A stretch of DNA of 64,000 nucleotides from JASHUC01 sp035504015 (GCA_035504015.1 DATJSR010000017.1:15633-79632); one strand, 5' to 3'. Counted from the first letter of the stretch, positions 24,979-39,366 are shown. Numbers and translations are program-made. Notes: generated by a model not told the origin, from the sequence alone.

Positions 24979-27900
24979 GACTTGCGCACCTCGGCGGCGA
25001 CGCCGCTCAGCAGGGCCACCGGAAACTGCGCGAGTACGGTGGCGAGCGCCAGCGCGTGCCGCCCATCGGTGCCGTCCGCCCGCACCGCCGTGCCATCGAG
25101 ACAGCTGCGGTATGCGGTTGCGGCGAGCTCCGCCGGTAGCTCGATGCGAGTGTCGGCCCAGACCTGCGCCCCGAGCGGCTGCCGCATCGCGCCTTGCAGC
25201 AGGCGGTGGTACAGCCGCGGAGCGATGACCAGCAGCCGTTCCTCGCCCAGGCGTCGTGCGAATGCACAGACATGGGCGGCATGGCTGCCGAGTACCCGCA
25301 GCGGCAGGTAGTCGCCCTCGGCAAACAAGGCCTCGTGCGCGCGCCGGTACTGCAGTACGCGCCAGATGAGAAACAGCTTGGGAAGCCCATCGTGCGACCG
25401 CTCGAGCATGCCCTGCAGGCGCGCGTTGCGCGCAGCGGGCGCGGCGCTCTCCCAGCCGTTCAGCGACTCGAGCAGCTCGCGGCGCCGCTGGTAGTCGACC
25501 GCCCGACGGTTGTCCGGATCGACCAGGGAGAAATCCCAGAGCTCGCTGCCCTGATAGGTGTCCGGCACGCCCGGAGCGGTGAGCTTGCACAGGGTGTGGG
25601 AGAGGCCGTTGAGCAGGCCTACGTGGGCGATCGGACGGGCGAGCTGCAGCAGGTCCGCGAGAAACAGGTTTCCCGCGCGCGGCTCGAGCAGCCCGGTGAT
25701 GAACTGCCGGAGTGCCTCCTCGTAGGCTGCGTTGGGGTTCGCCCAACTGGTGTGCAGCTTTGCCTCGCGTACGGCCTTGAGCAGGTAAGCCTCGATGCGC
25801 TTGCGGTACTCCTCCGTCCAATCGGTCGGAGCGCCCTCGGGGAGCGCCTCGAGCGGCAGCGAGCCGAGCAGCGTCTGATACAGCAGATACTCGTCGTTGG
25901 CGCTCGGTGCCGGCTGATTGTCGACTTCGCGCTTGCGCGAGCGGTTCATGCGCCGCCAGCGCTCGAGTGCGCGACGCCACTGCCCCGGTATCTCCGAGAG
26001 CACGTTGATGCGTGCGCGCACGTCCTCGGAGCGCTTGGTGTCGTGCGTGGAGCTGGCGAGCAGTTCGTGCGGCCAGTGTCGCAGCCGGTACTGTGCATCG
26101 GCATGGAAGGCGCGCACGCTGGTGCCGAAGGCATCCGGCTCGCCGCCGACCTCGTTGAGCGAGACGAGCCGATTGAAGCGATAGAGCGCGGTGTCCTCCA
26201 CACCCTTTGCCGTCACCGGCGCCGTGACCTGCTGGAATTTCATGGCAAAGGCGCGGGCGAGGGGCGCCACGTGCGCGAGCGCGGCGGTTGCCTCCCCGAG
26301 CAGCACCGCCCGCACGAAGTCGTATACCGCCCCGTCGATTCCCGCTCCGCGGCGCCGCGCGTTGGCGATCGCCCAATCGATGTAACGGCGATCCTCGCCC
26401 GAGACCTGCGCCGCGATGTAGGTGCGATAGACCGGAAAGCACGCGATCACCTCGATCAGCGCCTGCTTGAGGGTGTTCTCGGTGAAATCGCGCGTATTGC
26501 GCTCCGCGCGCGCGATGCGCGCGAGCCCGGTGGCGAGCACGTTGAGCTCGGCGGCCAACGAGCTCGAGAGAATGAGCCGCTTCGACTCGTATGCCACGTC
26601 GGGCCAGGACGCGGTGAGCTCGGTGAAGGCGCGATAGCCGCGATCGAGGCGCGCCTTGGCGCTGCCGTCGATGGTGAGGCCGGTGACGACGTTGACGAAG
26701 CGATAGCCGGTGGTGCCGTGGACCGGCCAGTCCTCGGGCAGGTGCTCGAAGCTCGCGGTGATCTTCTCCACTACCAGGTACAGGGGTCGCTCGCCGGTGC
26801 CGGCATCCGCACTCGAGCCGGGCGCGGCCGCCGCCACCATCACGGCTGCACGCTGCTGCAGGCGCCGGAAGTACTGCACCGGATCATAGAGCCCGTCCGG
26901 ATGGTCGATCCGCAGCCCATCGAGCTTGCCGGCTGCGACGAGCTCGAAGGCGAGCCGATGCGTCGCCTCGAAGACCGCCTCGTTCTCCATGCGCAGCGCC
27001 GCCAGGTCGTTCACATCGAAGAAGCGGCGGTAGTTGATCTCGTCGGAGGCGACGCGCCAGTAGGCGAGCCGATAGGCCTGCGATTCCAGCAGCCGGTGCA
27101 GCTCGTCGAAGCTCGCCGCATCGCCCGCAGTGCCGTTGAGCGCCTGCACGGCGGCGCCGATCGCCTCGGGTACGGCGGCGTTGCGGCCGCAGATGCGCAC
27201 CAGTCGGCGCTTGTGCACTTCCTTGTCGCGCTGGCGCTCCTCGCGCGCCGCAGGAGCGTCCGCGTCCCGATGCGGCAGATGCCCGAAAGCATCGATGAGG
27301 CTCGCAAAGTCGGCGCCGTCCTCCTCGCCGAGCCGCTCGCTCCCCGCGATCTCGAGCGCCCGCTTCAGGATGAGCGGATAGTCCCGCGGATCCACCGGCA
27401 GACGGTGCTCGTGATGGAAGATGGCGAAGGAGCCGGTATCGCGCTCGAAACGCAGCACCAGCTCGCCGCGCTCGAGCACGTGGCCGTAGTGATCCCCCAG
27501 GATCGGAATCAGCACCTTGCCGTTGAGCGCCGGGTCATCGCTTTGCCAGTCGATGTCGAAGTACTGGGCGTACGCCGAGGCCTGGCCGTTCTCGAGCACA
27601 TCCAGCCACCAGGCATTGTCCGAGCCCATGATGCCGACGTGATTCGGCACGATGTCGAGCACGTGCCCCATGCCGTGCGCCCGCAGCAGCTCCACGAAGC
27701 GATCGAGATCCTGCGCCGTGCCGATCTCGGGATTGATGTGGTTGTGATCCACCACGTCGTAACCATGCACGCTGCCGGGGCGCGCCCGAAAGTACGGCGA
27801 GCAGTACACATGGCTCACGCCGAGGGCTGCGAGATAGGGCACGATGGCACTGGCATCGCGCAGGCCGAAGGAGGCGTTGAGCTGAACGCGGTAGGTGGCG

Positions 27901-27980
27901 CGCGGGATGCAGGCGCGCCGCGCCGGGGGGGCGCGGGCGCTGCCCTGCAGCGCCGCCAGCGCGCCGGCATCAGCCGGCAT
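24975..27980 (-). CDS. treY: Maltooligosyltrehalose synthase
   Basis: GH13 enzyme that isomerises the reducing-end alpha-1,4 bond of maltooligosaccharides to alpha,alpha-1,1, making maltooligosyltrehalose. It is 1001 residues long, in the upper range for TreY. The N-terminus has PRATYRVQLNASFGLRDA and SPYFRARPGSVHGYDVVDHN. Catalytic motifs are GLRIDHPDGLYDP near 355 (Asp), LVVEKIT near 405 (Glu) and STHDTKRSEDVRARI near 650 (Asp). It acts immediately before TreZ in the pathway. The ATG overlaps the treZ coding end by 11 bp and the stop overlaps the next small gene by 4 bp, so all three are translationally linked. Cytoplasmic. Confidence 0.95.
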   Translation of the reverse strand: MPADAGALAALQGSARAPPARRACIPRATYRVQLNASFGLRDASAIVPYLAALGVSHVYCSPYFRARPGSVHGYDVVDHNHINPEIGTAQDLDRFVELLRAHGMGHVLDIVPNHVGIMGSDNAWWLDVLENGQASAYAQYFDIDWQSDDPALNGKVLIPILGDHYGHVLERGELVLRFERDTGSFAIFHHEHRLPVDPRDYPLILKRALEIAGSERLGEEDGADFASLIDAFGHLPHRDADAPAAREERQRDKEVHKRRLVRICGRNAAVPEAIGAAVQALNGTAGDAASFDELHRLLESQAYRLAYWRVASDEINYRRFFDVNDLAALRMENEAVFEATHRLAFELVAAGKLDGLRIDHPDGLYDPVQYFRRLQQRAAVMVAAAAPGSSADAGTGERPLYLVVEKITASFEHLPEDWPVHGTTGYRFVNVVTGLTIDGSAKARLDRGYRAFTELTASWPDVAYESKRLILSSSLAAELNVLATGLARIARAERNTRDFTENTLKQALIEVIACFPVYRTYIAAQVSGEDRRYIDWAIANARRRGAGIDGAVYDFVRAVLLGEATAALAHVAPLARAFAMKFQQVTAPVTAKGVEDTALYRFNRLVSLNEVGGEPDAFGTSVRAFHADAQYRLRHWPHELLASSTHDTKRSEDVRARINVLSEIPGQWRRALERWRRMNRSRKREVDNQPAPSANDEYLLYQTLLGSLPLEALPEGAPTDWTEEYRKRIEAYLLKAVREAKLHTSWANPNAAYEEALRQFITGLLEPRAGNLFLADLLQLARPIAHVGLLNGLSHTLCKLTAPGVPDTYQGSELWDFSLVDPDNRRAVDYQRRRELLESLNGWESAAPAARNARLQGMLERSHDGLPKLFLIWRVLQYRRAHEALFAEGDYLPLRVLGSHAAHVCAFARRLGEERLLVIAPRLYHRLLQGAMRQPLGAQVWADTRIELPAELAATAYRSCLDGTAVRADGTDGRHALALATVLAQFPVALLSGVAAEVRKS

Positions 27981-29835
27981 CGGCGCGCTCCAGCAGCCAG
28001 GTCACGCTCCAGGGCTCGAGCTCGTTGCGCGTGACGGCGGCGCGGATGTTGGGATGCGTCGCGAAGATGAGCCTGCCGAAGGGGCGCGTCACGATCGGCA
28101 CGGGACGCGCCGTGAGATTGGCGAGCAGATGCAGCATCGCGCCGTCGGCGAGCACCCAGTCGACCGCAAAGGCGCCGTTCGGCTCGAGCTTGATGCAGCG
28201 GCCCGAGCGGATCTCGGGAATGCGCGGCATGATCTCGCGGTGTCGCACGGCGAGCAGCCGGCGGTAGTGATCGAGCATGCGCGCATGCGCCGCTATCGAC
28301 AGCTCGCTCCAGTCGAGGCGCGCCGCGCGCACCGTCTCGGTGCTGATGGGATCGGGCAGCTGATCGAGGCCGCGCTGGTCGCTGAAGCGCGCGAACCGCG
28401 AGAACTCGCGCCGGCGGCCCTCGCGCACCTTGACGGCGAGATCGGGACCGAAATCGCAGAAGTACGGGAACGGCCCCGACGCCGCCCATTCCTCCCCCAT
28501 GAAGAGCAGCGGAGGGGAGGGGGCGAGCAGCAGCACGGTCGTCGCCGCGCGCAGCGGCTCCTCGCTCGAGGCCAGCGCTGCGATGCGCTCCCCGAGCGCG
28601 CGGTTGCCGATCTGATCGTGGTTCTGCAGGAAATTGACGAAGGCCGTCGGGGGTAGGTGCCCGCTCGGCTCGCCGCGCCCGTGCCCCTCGTGAGCCGAGT
28701 GCTCTCCCTGGTAGACGAAGCCTTCCGCGAGCCCGCGGCACAGCAGCGCCTGCGGGCGCTCGTGATAGTCCTGGTAGTAGCCGTCGGACTCGCCCGTCAG
28801 AATCGCGTGCAGGCAGTGGTGCACGTCGTCGTTCCACTGCGCATCGAAGGTATCGGCGGCGCCGGGCGCACCGAGAAAGCGCGCCTGATTGCCTGCGTTC
28901 TCGAGTACCAGATAGACGGGGCGGTCGTGTCCGGGGCCGCGGCGCGCGGCGCGCGCGATCTCCGTGAGGATGTGCGGCGTGCTGTCGTCGCGGATGGCAT
29001 GCACCGCGTCGTAGCGCAGCCCATCGAGGTGATACTCCTCGAGCCAGTAGAGCGTGTTGTGGATGAAGAAGTCGCGCACCGGGCGCGCATCGGGGCCATC
29101 GAAATTGATGGCGGCGCCCCAGGGCGTGTGGTGGCGCTCGGTGAAGAACTGCGGCGCGTAGCGGGAGAGGTAGTTGCCCTCGGGGCCGAAGTGGTTGTAG
29201 ACCACATCGAGCATGATCGCGAGACCGTGCCGGTGCGCAGCATTCACCAGTGACTTGAGAGCCTGCGGCGTGCCATAGCTCGCATCGGGCGCGAAGGGCA
29301 GTACCCCGTCGTAGCCCCAGCCGTGACGGCCCGGGAAATCCGCGATCGGCATGAGCTCGAGCACGGTGACGCCGAGCTCGGCGAGCTGCTTCAGGCGCGA
29401 CTCGACCCCCGCGAAGGTGCCCTCCGCAGTGAAGGTGCCGACGTGCAGCTCGTAGATCACGGCTTCGTGCCAGGGGCGAGGCGACCAGCCCGTATCGGTC
29501 CAGGCGAAGGCACCCGGGTCGATCACCTCGCTCGGGCCGTCCACGTCCCGAGGGTTGAAACGCGATGCCGGATCGGGCACCTCGAGCTCGCCGTCGATCG
29601 CGAAGCGATAGAGCGAGCCGGCACCCGCCCGCGAGGTGCGGAGCTCGAACCAGCCAGCCGCTTTGCGCTCGAGCGCCAGCCGCAGCGTCTGCGCGCCCTC
29701 GAGCAGCGCGAGCTCGACGCGCCGCGCGCCGGGTGCCCACAGCCGAAAGCGCACCCCGCCGTCGGGCTGCAGCTGCGCGCCGAAAGGCATGCGATGTGCG
29801 CGCACGGCGCGCGCGGCAGGCAAGCTCTCGCTCAT
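27970..29835 (-). CDS. treZ: Maltooligosyltrehalose trehalohydrolase
   Basis: Releases free trehalose from the end of maltooligosyltrehalose. The 621-residue protein has an N-terminal carbohydrate-binding-like domain (FGAQLQPDGGVRFRLWAPGA) and a GH13 barrel. MLDVVYNHFGPEGNYL is near 220, the nucleophile region HLDGLRYDAVHAI near 265, the acid/base region YLVLENAGNQARFLG near 300, and FLQNHDQIGNRALGERI near 395. The start codon overlaps the glgX stop as ATGA. Together with TreY it converts glucan chains back to trehalose. Confidence 0.95.
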   Translation of the reverse strand: MSESLPAARAVRAHRMPFGAQLQPDGGVRFRLWAPGARRVELALLEGAQTLRLALERKAAGWFELRTSRAGAGSLYRFAIDGELEVPDPASRFNPRDVDGPSEVIDPGAFAWTDTGWSPRPWHEAVIYELHVGTFTAEGTFAGVESRLKQLAELGVTVLELMPIADFPGRHGWGYDGVLPFAPDASYGTPQALKSLVNAAHRHGLAIMLDVVYNHFGPEGNYLSRYAPQFFTERHHTPWGAAINFDGPDARPVRDFFIHNTLYWLEEYHLDGLRYDAVHAIRDDSTPHILTEIARAARRGPGHDRPVYLVLENAGNQARFLGAPGAADTFDAQWNDDVHHCLHAILTGESDGYYQDYHERPQALLCRGLAEGFVYQGEHSAHEGHGRGEPSGHLPPTAFVNFLQNHDQIGNRALGERIAALASSEEPLRAATTVLLLAPSPPLLFMGEEWAASGPFPYFCDFGPDLAVKVREGRRREFSRFARFSDQRGLDQLPDPISTETVRAARLDWSELSIAAHARMLDHYRRLLAVRHREIMPRIPEIRSGRCIKLEPNGAFAVDWVLADGAMLHLLANLTARPVPIVTRPFGRLIFATHPNIRAAVTRNELEPWSVTWLLERADAG

Positions 29836-31982
29836 CCTGGGGTCTCCGTGAGCAGCGCCAGCGCGCGTCCCTGCAGCGGATAGCTCGCACCCGGCTCGCG
29901 CAGCTCGGCTGCCGCGGGTGGTCGCGCCGCTGCCGTATCGAGCACGGTGCGCCAGCGGTGGCCCGGTCGAGACGGCGGCAGCACGAACGGTATCGGCTCG
30001 TAGTGCGCGTTGAGCAGCAGCAGAAAGTTCTCATCCTTGAGCGGGCGGCCGCGCCGGTCGATGCGCTCGAGCGCCGCACCCGAGAGGTACACGCCCAGGC
30101 AGCGGGCGAACTGCTGGTCCCATTCGTGCTCGCTCATCTCGGTGCCCGCGGGCGTGAGCCATGCCACGTCCTTGGTGAGCTCGCCGGGAAGGGGACGGCC
30201 CTGCAGGAAGCGCCGCCGCGCGAATACCGGATGCTCACGGCGCAGCAGGATGATGCGCCTCACGAACTCGAGGAACTGCTGCTGCTCCTCGGTGAGGTTC
30301 CAGTCGAGCCAGGAGAGCTCGTTGTCCTGACAATACGCATTGTTGTTGCCGAGCTGCGTGTGGCTCAGCTCGTCCCCGCCGAGGACCATCGGCACGCCCT
30401 GCGACAGCAGCAGCGTGGCGAGCAGATTGCGCTTCTGACGCTCGCGCAGCGCGCGCACCTGCGGATCCTGCGTCGGCCCCTCCACGCCGCAGTTCCAGGA
30501 GCGGTTGTTGTCGCTGCCGTCGCGGTTCTCCTCGCCGTTCGCCTCGTTGTGCTTGCCGTTGTAGCTCACGAGGTCCTCGAGCGTGAAGCCATCGTGCGCC
30601 GTGACGAAGTTGATGCTGGCGTGCGGCTTGCGTCCGCTCGCCTCGTACAGGTCCGCCGAGCCGGAGAAGCGCCGCGCGAACTCCCCGATCAGCCCGCCAT
30701 CGCCCTTCCAGTACGAGCGCACGGTGTCGCGATACTTGTCGTTCCACTCGTTCCAGCCGGGTGGGAAATTGCCCACCTGGTAGCCTCCCTCGCCCACGTC
30801 CCAGGGCTCCGCGATCAGCTTGACCTGCGAGAGCACCGGATCCTGCGTGATGGTGTCGAAGAAGGAGCCGAGGCGATCCACCTCGTACAGCTCGCGGGCG
30901 AGCGTCGAGGCGAGATCGAAGCGAAAGCCGTCGACGTGCATCTCGGTCACCCAGTAGCGCAGCGAATCCATGATGAGCGCCAGCACGCGCGGGTGCTGCA
31001 GGTTGAGTGTGTTACCGGTACCCGTGAAGTCCATGTAGTAGCGCGGATCGTCGGGTACCAGACGATAGTAGGTCGCATTGTCCACGCCGCGAAAGCACAG
31101 GGTTGGGCCGAGCTGATTGCCCTCGGCAGTGTGGTTGTAGACCACATCGAGGACGACCTCTATGCCCGCCGAGTGCAGCGTCTTCACCATGGTCTTGAAC
31201 TCGTTGATCGCACCCGTGGCGCTGTAGCGCATCTCCGGGGCGAAGAATCCGATCGTGTTGTAGCCCCAGTAATTGCGCAGGCCGCGATCGAGCAGATGGC
31301 GGTCATCGACGAACAGATGCACCGGCATGAGCTCGACGGCGGTGATGCCGAGGCGCAGCAAATGCTCGATCACCGGCGCGGTGGAGATGCCGGCATAGGT
31401 GCCGCGCAGCTCCGGGGGAACCTCCGGATGGCGCATCGTCATGCCGCGCACGTGCATCTCGTAGATGACCGTATCGTGCCAGGGCGTGCGTGGCGGCCGA
31501 TCGTCGCCCCAGGTGAAGGCCGGGTCGATCACCCGGCACTTCGGCATGCCCGCTGCGCTGTCGCGCCGATCGAAGGACAGGTCCGCGCGCGTGTGTCCGA
31601 CACGGTAGCCGAAGTGGGCATCCGTCCAGCGCAGCCGCCCTTCGATGAGCTTGGCGTAGGGCTCGAGCAGCAGCTTGTTGGGATTGAAGCGATGACCCCG
31701 CTCGGGCTCGTAGGGTCCGTGGACGCGATAGCCGTACAGCAGGCCCGGTCGCGCCTCGGGCAGATAGCAATGAAAGACCAGATCGGTGCGCTCGCGTTGC
31801 TCGATGCGCTGCAGCTCGTGGCGCCCGGAGGGATCGAACAGGCACAGCTCCACGCGCGTCGCGTGCTCGGAGTAGAGCGAGAAGTTGACCCCTTCACCGT
31901 CCCAGGTGGCTCCGCGCGGGTAGGGCTGTCCGGGCCACACCGCCGAGATGCGCGTACCGAGCGGGCTCGCGCGCTCGCTCAT
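29832..31982 (-). CDS. glgX: Glycogen debranching enzyme (isoamylase, GlgX/TreX type)
   Basis: Hydrolyses alpha-1,6 branches, giving linear chains for TreY. The 716-residue protein carries a CBM48 domain at the N-terminus (YPRGATWDGEGVNFSLYSEHA) and a GH13_11 barrel. Motifs are VLDVVYNHTAEGN near 265, DGFRFDLASTLARE near 345 (nucleophile Asp), LIAEPWDVGEGGYQVGNFPP near 380 (Glu), and NFVTAHDGFTLEDLVSYN near 455. The ATG chosen overlaps the treS stop (ATGA); the frame extends 17 codons further upstream inside treS. In treX-treY-treZ operons this enzyme is called TreX; context favours that role here, but sequence alone does not separate the names. Confidence 0.94.
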   Translation of the reverse strand: MSERASPLGTRISAVWPGQPYPRGATWDGEGVNFSLYSEHATRVELCLFDPSGRHELQRIEQRERTDLVFHCYLPEARPGLLYGYRVHGPYEPERGHRFNPNKLLLEPYAKLIEGRLRWTDAHFGYRVGHTRADLSFDRRDSAAGMPKCRVIDPAFTWGDDRPPRTPWHDTVIYEMHVRGMTMRHPEVPPELRGTYAGISTAPVIEHLLRLGITAVELMPVHLFVDDRHLLDRGLRNYWGYNTIGFFAPEMRYSATGAINEFKTMVKTLHSAGIEVVLDVVYNHTAEGNQLGPTLCFRGVDNATYYRLVPDDPRYYMDFTGTGNTLNLQHPRVLALIMDSLRYWVTEMHVDGFRFDLASTLARELYEVDRLGSFFDTITQDPVLSQVKLIAEPWDVGEGGYQVGNFPPGWNEWNDKYRDTVRSYWKGDGGLIGEFARRFSGSADLYEASGRKPHASINFVTAHDGFTLEDLVSYNGKHNEANGEENRDGSDNNRSWNCGVEGPTQDPQVRALRERQKRNLLATLLLSQGVPMVLGGDELSHTQLGNNNAYCQDNELSWLDWNLTEEQQQFLEFVRRIILLRREHPVFARRRFLQGRPLPGELTKDVAWLTPAGTEMSEHEWDQQFARCLGVYLSGAALERIDRRGRPLKDENFLLLLNAHYEPIPFVLPPSRPGHRWRTVLDTAAARPPAAAELREPGASYPLQGRALALLTETPG

Positions 31983-34900
31983 GGGTGCTCGCTCGTGAGC
32001 TGCAGCACCGCCGCGAGCGGAATGTGCGCCCAATCGGGACGGTTGCGCAGCTCGTAGCGCAGCTCGTAGAGCGCCTTCTCGAGCTCGAACAGTTGCAGCA
32101 GGCCCCTCACCGCGTGCAGCCCCGGATAGAGCTCGCCCGCGGCAGCGGCATCGTAGGCCTCGAGAAAGGCGGCGCGGGTCTGCGCTTCCCAGTCGATCAG
32201 CAGGTGGCTCCAGCGCGCACAGTCCTCGTGCGTCTCGAGCGTGCAGCGTTGCAGCGCCGCGTGGCGTGCGTACACGAACGAGCGCAGCATGCCGGCCACA
32301 TCGCGCAGCGGCGTCATCTTCTCGCGTCGTTCCTCGAGGGAGCGTGCCGGTTCGCCCTCGAAGTCGACGATCACGAAGTCGTTGCGCTGCAGGAGCACCT
32401 GTCCGAGATGGTAGTCGCCGTGCTGGCGAATCTTCAGGCCCTGGGCGGCGGCGGGCGCCACGGCGATGCGCGCGAGCAGCAGCGCGCGCCGCCCGAGCAG
32501 GACGCTCGCATCGGCGCGCACCGCCTCGGGCAGCTCGGCACGTGCCAGCACATCGAGTGTCGCCGCGGCCTCGCTCGCGACGCGCTCGCGCCAGCGGGCG
32601 AGGTCCTGCGTGCGGATCGGCTCGGCGGCGAAGGCCGGATCCTCGGTGCGCGTCGCGAGTGCGCGATGCAGCTCGCCGGTGCGCCGTCCAAGGGTGTGGA
32701 CGAGCGCCAGATAAGCACCGTGCGCATCCGGGGGCAGCGGCGCCGCCGTTCGCCGCTCCTCGAGAAAGCGCACCAGATAATTGAGGGTATAGTCCCAGCC
32801 GTCGCCCTGGTTCTGCACAAAGCCCTGCAGCAGTGCCAATGTGGCGATCGAGCCATCACTCGCAAGGTATTCGACGGAGCCTGCGAGCGGCACGATGTTG
32901 GGGAAGCGCGCCACCTCGGTGAGAAAGCGCCCCATCTCGAGCTCGGGATTGATGCCGCTCTGGATGCGCCGGTAGGCCTTGAGGAAGAGCCGCTCGCCGA
33001 TGCGCAGCGCGGTATTGCTGCTTTGGGCGAGCGGCTGGCTGATCGCGAGCGCGCTGCCGGCCTCGCCGCGCAGCTCCGCATACGCGCGTGTCGCCGTAAA
33101 GCGCAGCCGCCCGCGCGCCAGCGCGCGCTCGCCGCCGGCGCCGATCTGCTCGATGAGCGCGCGGCAGAAATCCTCGTCCGCGAGGGCATCGGCGATTACG
33201 CCCATGCGTGCCTGCTGGCGCACGCGCGCGACGGTTGCGGCTTGCAGGCGCGCCCAGGCCGGCGCCTCGGGTTCCTGGAAGGCGAGCGCGAGGGGCACGA
33301 AATAGCGGGAGGTATCCCCCGCACTGTCCACGTCGAAGAGCGCCACCAGCCACTGGTGCTTGCCGCCGGGCCAGATGCAGTGATCGGCGAGGCGCGCGTG
33401 GGCGATCGGCACGCCCTTCGCCGCGTACCAGCGCTGGGCAGCGAGGTACTGCGGCAGGACGCGCTCCTCGAGCTGCGAGCGCAGCCGCGCGGCGAGCCCG
33501 CCGCGCCACAGCGCCACCTGCTCGGGAAAGAAGCTGTTGCAGCCATCGATGAGCACCAGCACCGGGGCGTCCTCGCGGGCGAGACGCTCCTCGTGCCAGG
33601 CCGGGGCCTGCGCCTCGCGGCTCAGGCGGAACCAGTAGAACGCATAGCTCGTCAGGGTGAGCAGATAGGGCAGCTCCCCGATCGGTGGAAAGGCGGTGCG
33701 GCCGACCAGCTCGATCGGCACCATGCCCTTGAACTCACTGAGATCGAGCTCCACCGGCTGCGCGGAGCGCGCGAGGTTCACCACGCACAGCACGATGTCC
33801 TCGCCGTGCTCGCGCACGTAGGCGAGCACCTTGCGGTTGCCCGGCCGGATGAAGCGCATCGAGCCTCGGCCGAACGCCTGCGAGCTCTTGCGCACCTGCA
33901 GCATGCGCTTCATCCAGTTGAGGAGCGAGGATCGGTCGCGCGTCTGCGCCTCGACGTTGACCGCCTGAAATCCGTAGATCGGGTCCATGATGGGCGGCAG
34001 GTACAGCTGCTGCGGGTCGGCGCGCGAGAAGCCGGCGTTGCGATCGAGGCTCCACTGCATGGGGGTGCGCACGCCGTTGCGATCGCCCAGATAGATGTTG
34101 TCCCCCATGCCGATCTCATCGCCGTAGTAGATGATGGGTGAGCCCGGCATCGACAGCAGCAGGCCATTCATGAGCTTGATGCGATCGGAGTCGTTCTCGA
34201 GCAGCGGTGCGAGGCGACGGCGGATGCCGAGATTGAGCCGCGCGCGCGGGTCTACCGCGTACATGCGGTACATGTAGTCGCGCTCGGCATCGGTCACCAT
34301 CTCGAGCGTGAGCTCATCGTGATTGCGCAGAAAGATGGCCCATTGGCAGCTCGGGGGGATGTCCGGCGTCTGGTCGATGATCTCGGTGATCGGGTAGCGG
34401 TCCTCCTGCGCGATGGCCATGTACATGCGCGGCATCAGGGGGAAGTGATAGGCCATGTGGCATTCGTCGCCGTCGCCGAAATAGTCGCGCACGTCCTCGG
34501 GCCACTGATTCGCCTCGGCGAGCAGCATCCGATCCGCGTAGCGCTCCTCGATCACGCGGCGGATGCGGCGGATGACCTCGTGAGTCTCGCGCAAGTTCTC
34601 GTTGCTCGTGCCCTCGCGCTCGACCAGGTAAGGAATGGCATCGAGGCGCAGCCCATCGACTCCCTGGTCGAGCCAGAATTTCATGACGCGCGTCACCGCC
34701 CGCTCCAGGTGCGGATTGTCGAAGTTCAGATCGGGCTGATGGCTGAAGAAGCGGTGCCAGTAGTAAGCCTTGGCGAGCGGATCCCAGCTCCAGTTCGATG
34801 TCTCGGCGTCGCCGAAGATGATGCGCGTGCCGGCGTAGCGCTCGGGGGTATCGCTCCAGACGTAGTAGTTGCGCTTGCGCGAGCCGGCCGGTGCGCGCCG

Positions 34901-35311
34901 CGCCGCCTGGAACCAGGGATGCTGGTCCGAGGTGTGATTGATCACCAGCTCCGTGACGATACGCAGTCCGCGGCGGTGAGCCTCCTGGATGAAGGCGCGG
35001 AAATCGGCGCGCGTGCCGTATTGCGGATGCACTTCGTGGTAGTTGGAGACGTCGTAGCCGTCGTCCTTGCCCGGGGAGGGATAAAAGGGCAGCAGCCAGA
35101 GGGTGTTGACGCCCAGGTCCTGGATGTAGTCGAGCTTGTGCGTGAGACCGGGGAAGTCGCCGATGCCATCGTCGTTGCTGTCGAAGAAGGCGCGGACGTG
35201 GCACTCGTAGATGACCGCGTCTTGGTACCACAGAACGTCGCGCGCGGGCGCCGGTGAGGCAGGCGCCATGGGCGCCTCCGGGACGGGCGTTCGCTCGACT
35301 TGTGCGCTCAT
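31979..35311 (-). CDS. treS: Trehalose synthase / maltokinase fusion
   Basis: Bifunctional enzyme of 1110 residues. The N-terminal GH13 part (about 25-570) interconverts trehalose and maltose; motifs are DLGVNTLWLLPFYPSP, GLRLDAIPYLVEREG near 225, LLAEANQWPEDV near 265 and FLRNHDELTLEMV near 330. The C-terminal part (about 600-1110) is a maltokinase with an aminoglycoside-kinase-like fold, with HGDYHLGQVLL near 965 and VIVDFEGEPARS near 985; it makes maltose 1-phosphate from maltose and ATP. The fusion channels trehalose directly to the GlgE substrate and is a known arrangement in proteobacteria. It starts seven bp after glgE. Confidence 0.95.
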   Translation of the reverse strand: MSAQVERTPVPEAPMAPASPAPARDVLWYQDAVIYECHVRAFFDSNDDGIGDFPGLTHKLDYIQDLGVNTLWLLPFYPSPGKDDGYDVSNYHEVHPQYGTRADFRAFIQEAHRRGLRIVTELVINHTSDQHPWFQAARRAPAGSRKRNYYVWSDTPERYAGTRIIFGDAETSNWSWDPLAKAYYWHRFFSHQPDLNFDNPHLERAVTRVMKFWLDQGVDGLRLDAIPYLVEREGTSNENLRETHEVIRRIRRVIEERYADRMLLAEANQWPEDVRDYFGDGDECHMAYHFPLMPRMYMAIAQEDRYPITEIIDQTPDIPPSCQWAIFLRNHDELTLEMVTDAERDYMYRMYAVDPRARLNLGIRRRLAPLLENDSDRIKLMNGLLLSMPGSPIIYYGDEIGMGDNIYLGDRNGVRTPMQWSLDRNAGFSRADPQQLYLPPIMDPIYGFQAVNVEAQTRDRSSLLNWMKRMLQVRKSSQAFGRGSMRFIRPGNRKVLAYVREHGEDIVLCVVNLARSAQPVELDLSEFKGMVPIELVGRTAFPPIGELPYLLTLTSYAFYWFRLSREAQAPAWHEERLAREDAPVLVLIDGCNSFFPEQVALWRGGLAARLRSQLEERVLPQYLAAQRWYAAKGVPIAHARLADHCIWPGGKHQWLVALFDVDSAGDTSRYFVPLALAFQEPEAPAWARLQAATVARVRQQARMGVIADALADEDFCRALIEQIGAGGERALARGRLRFTATRAYAELRGEAGSALAISQPLAQSSNTALRIGERLFLKAYRRIQSGINPELEMGRFLTEVARFPNIVPLAGSVEYLASDGSIATLALLQGFVQNQGDGWDYTLNYLVRFLEERRTAAPLPPDAHGAYLALVHTLGRRTGELHRALATRTEDPAFAAEPIRTQDLARWRERVASEAAATLDVLARAELPEAVRADASVLLGRRALLLARIAVAPAAAQGLKIRQHGDYHLGQVLLQRNDFVIVDFEGEPARSLEERREKMTPLRDVAGMLRSFVYARHAALQRCTLETHEDCARWSHLLIDWEAQTRAAFLEAYDAAAAGELYPGLHAVRGLLQLFELEKALYELRYELRNRPDWAHIPLAAVLQLTSEHP

Positions 35312-35318
35312 CTATTGG

Positions 35319-37355
<2,037 letters not shown>

Positions 37356-37366
37356 GGGCCCTCGCG

Positions 37367-39259
<1,893 letters not shown>

Positions 39260-39366
39260 GGGGTTCTTCACAAACGCCGCAGTTCGCAGGGGGTTCCGCT
39301 CCCGCATCCTACACGCTGGTCGACAGGATCTGCGCAGACGCGCCCGCCTGCCGCGGCCTCCGCGGG

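Noticed and set aside
25194..28034. 946-codon open frame opposite treY
   Set aside because: Mirror of treY codons; no recognisable domain and no plausible start signal.
29565..32057. 830-codon open frame opposite glgX and treZ
   Set aside because: Crosses gene boundaries of well-identified minus-strand enzymes and has no domain.
31985..34141. 718-codon open frame opposite treS
   Set aside because: Antisense to conserved TreS/maltokinase motifs; composition is biased and featureless.
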